DNA of 64,000 nucleotides from Lachnospiraceae bacterium M18-1. Lineage in GTDB: Bacteria; Bacillota; Clostridia; Lachnospirales; Lachnospiraceae. The position numbers and the translations under genes are program-made. Shown in pieces: positions 26,546 to 33,881 of the stretch (position 1 is the stretch's first letter; every line of letters starts with the position of its first letter). The stretch spans positions 252,845 through 316,844 of the forward strand of contig KE159605.1 in assembly GCA_000403295.2 (NCBI GenBank), written 5' to 3'. The notes under the pieces were generated by a model, which ran no database searches, was not told the origin of the DNA, and saw only the letters and a list, made by a program, of their open reading frames with translations.

Positions 26546-27103
26546 ATGAATATCATTGTTGCAGTAGATAAAAATTGGGCAATTGGAAAGAATAATAAGA
26601 TGATGTGGAGCATCCCGGCGGATATGCGGTTCTTCCGTGAGAAAACGACAGGACATGTAGTGGTGATGGGCCGGAAGACGCTGGAAAGTTTTCCAAACGG
26701 ACTGCCGCTGAAGCAGAGGACCAACATCGTGCTGAGCACTGACCGGAACTACCAGGTGAAGGGGGCGCTGGTCCTGCATACTATGGAGGATCTTTTGGAG
26801 CATCTGAAAAAATACACCCAAAGGGAATCCTTTGATTCATGTCCCGATGGGAAGGGCGGACTCCGTCCGATAAGGCACGATAAGACGGAGATCTTCATCA
26901 TCGGCGGGGAAAGCATCTACCGGCAGTTTCTGCCCTTCTGCGATACTGCATATGTGACAAAGATCGACCATGCCTATGATGCGGATACGTATTTTCCCAA
27001 TCTGGATCAAATGCCGGAATGGACGATGACAGAGGTCAGTGAAGAACATACAAGTTTCGATCTGGAATTTGTATTTACAAAATATGAACGGAAGCATTCT
27101 TGA
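26546..27103 (+). CDS. folA: Dihydrofolate reductase
   Basis: A 185-residue DHFR. Family segments are MNIIVAVDKNWAIGKNNKMMWSIPADM (substrate and Met20 loop), GRKTLESFP (NADPH-binding), and IFIIGGESIYRQFLP. It is longer than the usual 160-165 residues because of an insertion at about 92-112 (QRESFDSCPDGKGGLRPIRHDKTE) in the region before the GGESIY strand. The catalytic acid is present in PADMRFFRE. It recycles the dihydrofolate made by ThyA, 53 nt upstream, and both genes are likely co-transcribed. Confidence 0.95.
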   Translation: MNIIVAVDKNWAIGKNNKMMWSIPADMRFFREKTTGHVVVMGRKTLESFPNGLPLKQRTNIVLSTDRNYQVKGALVLHTMEDLLEHLKKYTQRESFDSCPDGKGGLRPIRHDKTEIFIIGGESIYRQFLPFCDTAYVTKIDHAYDADTYFPNLDQMPEWTMTEVSEEHTSFDLEFVFTKYERKHS

Positions 27104-27137
27104 AAAATATGATTGAAACGGATGAGTGATGATTGTT

Positions 27138-28247
27138 ATGAAAGATCTGGCAGCGTATACTCTATCGGACGAAGTCCGCCCGTCCCGCAGGGACATGAAT
27201 TACGGGATGCCCTTCGGGTATGGAAAAAGGAAATACCGGCACAGGTGTTTCCTTCTTGTTCTGCTGGCCGCAATATCTGCATGTATGCTGTCCGGCTGTT
27301 TGGCCGCAGGCAGTTCCAACGGTCTGACTTCGGATTCCCAGGTAACAGATTCCCGGAACAACGGGGACAATTCCGGACTTCGGATCGTTACGTCTATTTT
27401 TCCCCAGTACGACTTTGTACGCCAGATCGCAGGAGAACGGGTCTCTCTCCAGATGCTCTTAAAGCCCGGGGAAGAGACCCATTCCTACGAACCTACGCCC
27501 CGGGACATCATTGCGATCCAGAATGCGGATCTCTTCATCTATGTGGGAGGGGAAAACGACGAATGGGTGGAGGATATCCTGGATGCTCCAGAGATGGAAC
27601 AGGTGAAAAGGCTCCGGCTGACGGATTGTGTGGAGAACTTAAAGGAAGAGCATGTGGAGGGGATGCGGCATAAAGGGCAGATTTGTATGGATACGGAGGA
27701 AGAGGAGGAGACGGACGAGCATGTCTGGACTTCCCCGAAAAACGCCATGCAGATTTCCATACAGATCAAGGAAGCGCTTTCTGCCCTGGATCCGGCTGGC
27801 AAGGAGGAATATGAAGCTAATCTGTCGGCGTATCTGGAACAGCTTTCTGCTCTGGACGGGCAGTTCAGGGAAATCACCCAAAAGGCTGCAGGGCAGGATC
27901 GTCATCTGCTGTTGTTTGGAGACCGTTTTCCCTTCCGGTATCTGGCCCGGGAATATGGACTGGACTATTATGCGGCTTTTCCGGGATGTGCGTCAGATAC
28001 CGAACCCAGCGCGGCGGTGATGGCTTTTTTGATCCGAAAGATGCGGGAAGAGAAGATTCCTGTGGTCCTGAAAATGGAACTCAGCAGCGATCAGATCGCC
28101 CATGCGGTGGCGGAGGCTTCCGGCGCGGAGGTACGGGTGCTGTACAGCTGTCATAACCTGACTGTACAGCAATTTGAAGCAGGGGAGACTTATGTCAGTA
28201 TGATGCAGGAAAATGTGGAGACATTGAAAGCGGCGCTGATGTATTGA
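27138..28247 (+). CDS. znuA: Metal ABC transporter substrate-binding lipoprotein (ZnuA/AdcA type)
   Basis: A cluster A-I solute-binding protein. The lipobox MLSGC follows a hydrophobic run (FLLVLLAAISA) so the mature protein is a lipoprotein. Metal ligands are visible as His in ETHSYEPTP, His in DEHVWTSP, and the Glu/Asp region FPGCASDTEPSA. The usual third His segment reads FGDRFPFRYLAREYGL with Asp, a form I associate with other Firmicutes. The loop GMRHKGQICMDTEEEEETDEH is acidic, not His-rich. Starts at 27126-27138 leave an unusual 40-residue lead before the signal peptide; Met at 27195 or 27207 would give a normal signal peptide but has a poor ribosome site. Zn or Mn is the likely cargo. 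Confidence 0.87.
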   Translation: MKDLAAYTLSDEVRPSRRDMNYGMPFGYGKRKYRHRCFLLVLLAAISACMLSGCLAAGSSNGLTSDSQVTDSRNNGDNSGLRIVTSIFPQYDFVRQIAGERVSLQMLLKPGEETHSYEPTPRDIIAIQNADLFIYVGGENDEWVEDILDAPEMEQVKRLRLTDCVENLKEEHVEGMRHKGQICMDTEEEEETDEHVWTSPKNAMQISIQIKEALSALDPAGKEEYEANLSAYLEQLSALDGQFREITQKAAGQDRHLLLFGDRFPFRYLAREYGLDYYAAFPGCASDTEPSAAVMAFLIRKMREEKIPVVLKMELSSDQIAHAVAEASGAEVRVLYSCHNLTVQQFEAGETYVSMMQENVETLKAALMY

Positions 28248-28309
28248 AACATAGATATCCGGGAGTTTCTGGTCCTGCGGCCGGAAACCGCGGCAAAACG
28301 GGTTATGAA

Positions 28310-28472
28310 GATTTTTCGTTACTGTTCACGGTGCCTTGCACCCTGCTGCAAGGCATCCGGCCAGTAAAATAGCGGTTGTGTGCATCCAGCCCCTCGTCAT
28401 CAGGCGACTTTTCAATGGGCTGGATGCGTTACAGTTCGCGGCCGGTCAGGCCGTGAACTGTAACGATTTTTC
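28310..28472. mobile_element. MITE-like structured element, copy 2, inside the znu operon
   Basis: The element is 28318-28464 (147 bp), flanked by a perfect 8-bp duplication GATTTTTC (28310-28317 and 28465-28472). Terminal repeats are GTTACTGTTCAC and GTGAACTGTAAC (one mismatch). Three hairpins fill it: left, TGCCTTGCA with TGCAAGGCA (28332-28340/28347-28355); middle, GCATCCAGCCC with GGGCTGGATGC (28382-28392/28417-28427); right, a 16-position stem 28428-28443/28449-28464. It separates znuA from znuC, and the znuC ribosome site begins just after the right duplication. Confidence 0.85.
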
Positions 28473-28490
28473 AGGAAGGCTGGATTGATT

Positions 28491-29267
28491 ATGGCGTTGG
28501 TACGGTGTGAGGAACTTACAATCGCATATGAGGGGCAGACCGTGGTACGGGATCTGTCGTTTCAGATCCATCAGGGGGACTACCTCTGCATTGTAGGAGA
28601 AAATGGTTCTGGCAAGAGTACGCTGGTGAAAAGTCTTCTTGGGTTAAAGTCCCCGATGAAGGGGCGGATCGTGCTGGGGGACGGTCTGGCGCAGAAGGAG
28701 ATCGGTTATCTGCCGCAGCAGACGGATGTACAGAAGGACTTTCCGGCCAGCGTCCGGGAGGTAGTCCTTTCCGGACGTCTGAACGGCCGGGGAATCCATC
28801 CTTTTTATACCTCAAGAGACAGGGATCATGCAACGGCTATGATGCGGCTTCTGGGCATCGAAGGGCTGAAAAGGAGCTGTTTTTGTGACCTGTCAGGTGG
28901 ACAGAAGCAGCGGGTCCTCTTGGCCCGGGCGCTCTGCGCGACGAAAAAAATGCTTCTTCTGGATGAACCGGTGACAGGCCTGGACCCCATAGTGACGGCA
29001 GAATTTTATCAGCTCATTAAGGAAGTGAACCGAAGTTCCGGGATTGCGGTGGTAATGGTCTCCCATGACATCGACAGTGCCGTGCGCGACGCCTCCCACA
29101 TCCTGCACCTGCAGGAGACGGCGCTGTTCTACGGAAAGGCGGAGGATTACAGGCACAGTCCGGTGGGGCGGATGTTTCTGGGAAGTACGGGAAATTCTGA
29201 AAAAACAGATATAGAGTTTCCAGAAAGAGCGGAAACTTCTGAAAAGAGAGGTATGGAATTTGATTGA
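28491..29267 (+). CDS. znuC: Metal ABC transporter ATP-binding protein (ZnuC type)
   Basis: A 258-residue ATPase. Walker A GENGSGKSTL, Q-loop GYLPQQTD, signature LSGGQKQRV and Walker B MLLLDEPVTGLD are all intact, and the C-terminal tail (FYGKAEDYRHSPVGRMFLGS) is of the ZnuC/AdcC type. It energises the ZnuB permease that follows. ATG 28491 is chosen; TTG 28485 is also possible given AGGAAGG at 28473-28479. The gene is cut off from znuA by a structured mobile element, so its expression may depend on read-through. Confidence 0.9.
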   Translation: MALVRCEELTIAYEGQTVVRDLSFQIHQGDYLCIVGENGSGKSTLVKSLLGLKSPMKGRIVLGDGLAQKEIGYLPQQTDVQKDFPASVREVVLSGRLNGRGIHPFYTSRDRDHATAMMRLLGIEGLKRSCFCDLSGGQKQRVLLARALCATKKMLLLDEPVTGLDPIVTAEFYQLIKEVNRSSGIAVVMVSHDIDSAVRDASHILHLQETALFYGKAEDYRHSPVGRMFLGSTGNSEKTDIEFPERAETSEKRGMEFD

Positions 29268-30093
29268 TATGTTTTTTGAAATGCTTTCCTACCCGTTCAT
29301 GGTACGGGCTTTTGTGGTAGGAATCCTGGTGTCTCTGTGCAGCGCCCTGCTGGGCGTCAGCCTGGTGCTCAAACGGTATTCCATGATCGGGGACGGGCTT
29401 TCCCATGTAGGCTTCGGAGCACTGGCCGCAGCGGCCGCACTGAATGCGGCGCCGCTTGCCGTGGCGATTCCGGTAGTAGTCGTCTCGGCCATTCTGCTTT
29501 TGCGGGTCAACGGAAGCAGCAAGATCAAAGGAGACGCGGCCATTGCGCTGATCTCCACCAGCGCGCTGGCGGTCGGTATCATGGTCATCTCCATGACAAC
29601 CGGGATGAATACAGATGTGTATAATTACATGTTTGGAAGTATCCTGGCTATGAGCAGCCAGGACGTGGAGATGAGCGTGCTGCTCTCGGCAGCGGTCCTC
29701 ATACTGTATATCTTTTTTTATCATAAAATATTTGCGATTACCTTTGACGAGACATTTGCCCAGGCAACCGGAGTCCGGGCCGGGCTTTACAACACACTGA
29801 TCGCGGTGCTGACAGCGGTTACGATCGTGCTGGGAATGCGGATGATGGGAACCCTCCTGATCTCCAGCCTGATCATTTTCCCGGCTCTGACCTCCATGCG
29901 GGTCTGCAGGACCTTTTATTCCGTGACGGTCAGTTCCGCCGTGGTATCTGTGGTCTGCTTCTGCATCGGGATTACAGTATCTTATTTTTTTGCCACGCCG
30001 GCAGGCGCAAGCGTAGTGATCGTGAACCTGCTGATGCTGGGAATCTATTCCATCGCCGGGGAACTGAATAATCAATGTTTCTATTCCAAGTAA
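29260..30093 (+). CDS. znuB: Metal ABC transporter permease (ZnuB type)
   Basis: A 277-residue ABC-3 family permease with about eight membrane helices. Family segments are LVLKRYSMIGDGLSHVGFGALAAA, the helix pair around MVISMTTGMNTDVYNYMFGSILAM, and GMRMMGTLLISSLIIFPALTSMRV. TTG 29260 is spaced well from GAGAGG (29246-29251) and overlaps the end of znuC by 8 nt; ATG 29269 is the alternative. Together with ZnuA and ZnuC it forms a high-affinity zinc or manganese importer. Confidence 0.92.
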   Translation: MIDMFFEMLSYPFMVRAFVVGILVSLCSALLGVSLVLKRYSMIGDGLSHVGFGALAAAAALNAAPLAVAIPVVVVSAILLLRVNGSSKIKGDAAIALISTSALAVGIMVISMTTGMNTDVYNYMFGSILAMSSQDVEMSVLLSAAVLILYIFFYHKIFAITFDETFAQATGVRAGLYNTLIAVLTAVTIVLGMRMMGTLLISSLIIFPALTSMRVCRTFYSVTVSSAVVSVVCFCIGITVSYFFATPAGASVVIVNLLMLGIYSIAGELNNQCFYSK

Positions 30094-30113
30094 TTAACAG
30101 TGAATGCTGTACT
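30090..30113 (+). repeat. Stop-codon-linked repeat, copy B3 (right half)
   Basis: GTAATTAACAGTGAATGCTG plus TACT match the loop and right half of the palindrome at 35620-35662 with one change in 24 positions. It overlaps the TAA stop codon of znuB; the left half of the palindrome is missing because coding sequence lies there. Confidence 0.55.
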
Positions 30114-30114
30114 G

Positions 30115-30162
30115 ATCGGGTCTGCCGGCATCTGCCCGGCAGACCCGATGTCATTATTTTTA
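30115..30162 (+). terminator. Terminator of the znu operon
   Basis: A perfect 14-bp GC-rich stem (30115-30128 with 30136-30149) with a 7-nt loop, followed by TCATTATTTTT. It ends the znu transcript just before the convergent DUF4349 gene. Confidence 0.85.
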
Positions 30163-31173
30163 TGAAGGATCTGCTTTTGAATCCCCATTCTCTTCGTTAT
30201 GTTCTTTCATTTCCCGCCGTTCTTCCTTTTCTTCCAAAGCTTTTCTGCGGAATCTTCTTCCTTTTTTCAGGATCATGACTGCAGCAATGATGGCAGCCGC
30301 GAGCAATACCAGCACCGGCAGGCTGGACACCAAAAAGACAAAGGTATTTACAAAGAAATCGCGGACCGCAAACAGACTGCTTCGGAATCCGCTGCTGATC
30401 CGGCTGCCCACGGAATCGGACATCTCTTTTTCATATTCCACCTCGGAAATATTGATATTTACGGTGCTGTAATCAATCTGATTATCATAGGTACGCAGCT
30501 GGGATTCGTAGCTGTTGATCTCATAACGCAGTTCGGAGAGCTTGGATTCCAGCGCCAGGATCTGATCCAGGTCTTTTGCCTGTGCCAGAAGCTCCATGAC
30601 CCGCTCATATTCAGTCTGAAGTGATTCCTTGTAGGCGGTTTTATCTACATAGTCCAGGGTCACATCCTGGACATTTTCTGATTTGTTGGTGATGGTGCCA
30701 AGCTCCCCGGCTTTGTTTACGAAGGCATCCAGATCCTTAGAAGGGATGCGCACGCAGATATGATAATAGCGGAAGCTCTGTCCGCCCGGGGCGTCATAGC
30801 TGGAATTTTCAATATAGCCTCCGAAGGAAGCGATGGATTCCTCTAATTGCTGTTTCAGGGTGTCAAAGGTTCTGGTCTGCATGGTCAGTGACACAGTCTT
30901 GATAAGCTTCCGGGATGACAGGCCCTGTTCGGAAAACTCCCGGGCGGACTGGCCACCTTCCCCGGAACTATCCTCCGCGGCGGCTTCCGTATCCAGGACT
31001 GCCGCTTCCTGTGTCTTCTCAAAGCCATTGAAGCCGGAGTCTGTGTCGGCAGCGATCTGGGCCGCCTCGGTCTCACCGGAGGAAGTGTCTAACCCTTTTC
31101 CCCTGCCGCAGCCGGTCAGAAGCAGTGCGGCGATCATCAGTATCATCAGAAGGGTATAAAATTTGTTCTTCAT
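30160..31173 (-). CDS. DUF4349 lipoprotein
   Basis: A 337-residue protein with a lipobox (ALLLTGC) after a short signal peptide, an acidic low-complexity stretch at about 30-85, then the DUF4349 domain (SSRKLIKTVSLTMQTRTFDTLKQQLEESIASFGGYIENSS through STVNINISEVEYE) with a coiled coil in the middle (LQTEYERVMELLAQAKDLDQILALESKLSELRYEINSYESQLRTYDNQ). A C-terminal membrane helix (VFLVSSLPVLVLLAAAIIAAVMIL) and a basic cytoplasmic tail follow. Function unknown; likely a cell-envelope protein. The frame runs on to 31248, but ATG 31173 has AAGGAGG upstream and begins the signal peptide. Confidence 0.85.
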   Translation of the reverse strand: MKNKFYTLLMILMIAALLLTGCGRGKGLDTSSGETEAAQIAADTDSGFNGFEKTQEAAVLDTEAAAEDSSGEGGQSAREFSEQGLSSRKLIKTVSLTMQTRTFDTLKQQLEESIASFGGYIENSSYDAPGGQSFRYYHICVRIPSKDLDAFVNKAGELGTITNKSENVQDVTLDYVDKTAYKESLQTEYERVMELLAQAKDLDQILALESKLSELRYEINSYESQLRTYDNQIDYSTVNINISEVEYEKEMSDSVGSRISSGFRSSLFAVRDFFVNTFVFLVSSLPVLVLLAAAIIAAVMILKKGRRFRRKALEEKEERREMKEHNEENGDSKADPS

Positions 31174-31345
31174 AAAAGTGTCCTCCTTTTTTGAAATTCC
31201 TATTTTACGGAAGAACGCCTGGCCCAGACTTTCCGCCGCATGTATCATGATCGTTTCTTTTCACAATATAAGAGTGCGGGACAGAATGTTTTGTTGCAGG
31301 AAGATTAAAAAAATTTAGGGAAATTTACCGCACATAGTGATATTT

Positions 31346-31369
31346 TACAAAAAAATGTTTGATTTTGTA
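31346..31369 (+). promoter_or_regulatory. Inverted repeat in the hydCBA promoter region
   Basis: TACAAAA (31346-31352) and TTTTGTA (31363-31369) form an inverted repeat about 70 nt before the hydC start, in an AT-rich region. It could be an operator. It does not match the TTGTTAA-N4-TTAACAA site of the redox repressor Rex well enough to name one, and I could not fix a clear -35/-10 pair. Confidence 0.35.
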
Positions 31370-31437
31370 GATAATCATAACATATTGTGATAAGATGTAC
31401 TACAGAATGACTTAAATTAAGAAATGGAGGTAAAGTA

Positions 31438-31932
31438 ATGCCTGAAAAGAAACAGACGGTTCCGTTCTCAGGAACAAAGGAACAGGAAGAAGCTTTGTTA
31501 GAAGTGATCGCCGGGCTGAAAGGTGAACCGGGGGCATTGATGCCGATCCTGCAGAAGGCACAGGACATTTATGGTTATCTTCCCATGGAAGTGCAGAAGA
31601 TGATCTCAGACAAGACAGGGATCCCGCTGGAGAAGATTTATGGAGTGGTGACATTCTACTCACAGTTCAGCCTGAACCCGAAAGGAAAATATCGGATTTC
31701 GGTCTGTCTGGGAACAGCCTGTTATGTAAAAGGTTCAGGAGACATTTACAATGCTTTGATGGAAAAGCTGGGAATCGTGGGCGGAGAGTGTACGCCGGAC
31801 GGCAAGTTCTCTCTGGATGCCTGCCGTTGTGTGGGTGCCTGCGGGCTGGCGCCGGTCATGATGGTGAACGACGAGGTCTATGGACGTCTTACGGTAGATG
31901 ATATTGACGATATCCTTGCGAAGTATGAGTGA
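31438..31932 (+). CDS. hydC: Hydrogenase subunit HydC (NuoE-like, 2Fe-2S)
   Basis: A 164-residue thioredoxin-fold [2Fe-2S] protein of the NuoE family. The N-terminal helices (LMPILQKAQDIYGYLPMEVQKMI, GIPLEKIYGVVTFYSQF) are followed by the cluster cysteines in VCLGTACYVKG and CRCVGACGLAP. In trimeric HydABC enzymes this small subunit relays electrons near the NAD site on HydB. AAATGGAGG precedes ATG 31438. It heads the hydCBA operon, and gene order C-B-A matches electron-bifurcating hydrogenases in Thermotoga and clostridia. Confidence 0.93.
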   Translation: MPEKKQTVPFSGTKEQEEALLEVIAGLKGEPGALMPILQKAQDIYGYLPMEVQKMISDKTGIPLEKIYGVVTFYSQFSLNPKGKYRISVCLGTACYVKGSGDIYNALMEKLGIVGGECTPDGKFSLDACRCVGACGLAPVMMVNDEVYGRLTVDDIDDILAKYE

Positions 31933-32027
31933 TGGCTCCGAACAGCAGATCGGCGGCGGATTGCCTGCGGCCTGCGTTTTTGGGGCATGAACCATGCAAC
32001 AGAATTTGAGAAAAATGGAGGACATAT

Positions 32028-33866
32028 ATGAAATCTCTTGAAGAATTACGTGTGATCAGGGAAAAAGCGAAGAAGCATGTCTGTCGTTACCGTGTCCATG
32101 TGTGCGGAGGTACGGGCTGTACTTCTTCGGGAAGTCTTCGGATCATTGAAAAGCTGGAACAGGAAATCAAGGCTAACGGCCTGGAGGAGGATGTAGAGAT
32201 CGTAAAGACCGGATGCTTCGGACTGTGCGCCCTGGGACCGATCATGATCGTGCATCCGGAAGGCTCTTTTTACTCCATGGTAAAAGAGGAGGATATCCCG
32301 GAAATCGTTTCCGAGCATCTGAAAAACGGGAATGTGGTCAAGCGTCTTTTATATGAGGAGACTACAAAGACCGAGCATATCCTTCCTCTGGAAGAGACTA
32401 ATTTTTATAAGAAGCAGCACAGGGTAGCGCTCCGCAACTGCGGGGAGATCAGCCCGGAGCATATTGATGAATACATAGGCGTAGGCGGATACGAGGCGTT
32501 GGGCAAGGTGCTCACAGAGATGACGCCGGAGCAGGTCATTCAGGTGATCACTGACAGCGGCCTGCGCGGAAGAGGCGGCGCCGGATTCCCCACCGGATTG
32601 AAATGGAAATTCGCTGCAGCCAACCAGGCAGATCAGAAGTATGTCTGCTGCAACGCGGACGAAGGCGACCCGGGGGCGTTTATGGACCGTTCCGTACTGG
32701 AAGGCGATCCCCATGCGGTACTGGAGGCCATGACCATTGCAGGTTATGCCATCGGCGCTACTCAGGGGTATATCTACGTGCGTGCGGAGTACCCGATTGC
32801 GGTGCAGCGTCTGGAGATTGCCATCAGCCAGTCCAGAGAGTTGGGATTGCTGGGCGATGATATTTTCGGAACCGGATTTAAGTTCGATATCGGGCTGCGT
32901 CTGGGGGCTGGGGCATTTGTATGCGGAGAAGAGACCGCTCTGATGACTTCCATCGAAGGAAACCGAGGGGAGCCGCGTCCGCGCCCGCCGTTCCCGGCAC
33001 TCAAAGGATTGTTCCAGAAGCCCACGATCTTAAATAACGTGGAGACCTATGCAAATATTCCACAGATCATCCTCAACGGGCCGGAATGGTTTGCTTCCAT
33101 GGGCACCGAGAAGTCCAAGGGTACCAAGGTCTTTGCCCTGGGCGGCAAGATCAACAATACCGGCCTGGTGGAGATTCCCATGGGGACCACGCTGCGGGAG
33201 ATCGTAGAAGAGATCGGCGGCGGCGTGCCGAACGGTAAGAAATTTAAAGCAGCGCAGACCGGAGGACCATCCGGCGGATGTATCCCTGCGGAGCATCTGG
33301 ATGTGCCCATCGACTATGACAATCTGCTGGCCATCGGTTCTATGATGGGTTCCGGCGGGCTGATTGTTATGGATGAGGACAACTGTATGGTGGATATCGC
33401 CAAGTTCTTCCTGGAATTTACGGTAGATGAATCCTGCGGAAAATGTACCCCGTGCCGGATCGGTACGCGGCGGATGCTGGAGATCCTGGAGAAGATCACC
33501 AAGGGACAGGCCACCATGGAAGACCTGGACAAGCTGGAAGAGCTGTGCTACCACTTAAAGTCCAACTCCCTGTGCGCGCTGGGACAGACCGCGCCCAATC
33601 CGGTCATCTCCACGCTGCGGTATTTCCGGGATGAATACATTGCCCATATCGTGGATAAAAAATGTCCGGCAGGTGTCTGCAAAGACCTGCTGCAGTATAA
33701 GATTGACGCAGATAAATGTAAAGGCTGTACGCTTTGTTCCAGAGTCTGTCCCGCAGGGGCGATCGTGGGCAGCGTAAAAGAGCCGCATATGATCAATTCC
33801 GAGAAGTGCCTGAAGTGCGGCGCTTGTATCGAAAAATGCCGCTTCGGCGCGATCTACAAAGAGTAA
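32028..33866 (+). CDS. hydB: Hydrogenase subunit HydB (NuoF-like flavoprotein)
   Basis: A 612-residue NuoF-type subunit. Domains in order: thioredoxin-like [2Fe-2S] (C26, C31, C63, C67); the FMN- and NAD-binding core with GRGGAGFPTG at 181-190 and CNADEGDPGAFMDR at about 208-221; SLBB; the [4Fe-4S] domain ESCGKCTPCRIGTRRM; and a C-terminal two-cluster ferredoxin (CKGCTLCSRVCPAG and CLKCGACIEKCRFG). The fused ends are those of the HydB subunit rather than of complex I NuoF. It oxidises or reduces NAD(H) and is the likely flavin bifurcation site. The spacing of 95 nt from hydC and 15 nt to hydA fits an operon. Confidence 0.94.
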   Translation: MKSLEELRVIREKAKKHVCRYRVHVCGGTGCTSSGSLRIIEKLEQEIKANGLEEDVEIVKTGCFGLCALGPIMIVHPEGSFYSMVKEEDIPEIVSEHLKNGNVVKRLLYEETTKTEHILPLEETNFYKKQHRVALRNCGEISPEHIDEYIGVGGYEALGKVLTEMTPEQVIQVITDSGLRGRGGAGFPTGLKWKFAAANQADQKYVCCNADEGDPGAFMDRSVLEGDPHAVLEAMTIAGYAIGATQGYIYVRAEYPIAVQRLEIAISQSRELGLLGDDIFGTGFKFDIGLRLGAGAFVCGEETALMTSIEGNRGEPRPRPPFPALKGLFQKPTILNNVETYANIPQIILNGPEWFASMGTEKSKGTKVFALGGKINNTGLVEIPMGTTLREIVEEIGGGVPNGKKFKAAQTGGPSGGCIPAEHLDVPIDYDNLLAIGSMMGSGGLIVMDEDNCMVDIAKFFLEFTVDESCGKCTPCRIGTRRMLEILEKITKGQATMEDLDKLEELCYHLKSNSLCALGQTAPNPVISTLRYFRDEYIAHIVDKKCPAGVCKDLLQYKIDADKCKGCTLCSRVCPAGAIVGSVKEPHMINSEKCLKCGACIEKCRFGAIYKE

Positions 33867-33881
33867 GGGAGGAGTGAGAGA

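Noticed and set aside
31340..31420. A Rex redox-repressor site in front of hydC
   Set aside because: The AT-rich inverted repeat there lacks the TTGTTAA/TTAACAA halves, so it is listed only as an unassigned inverted repeat.
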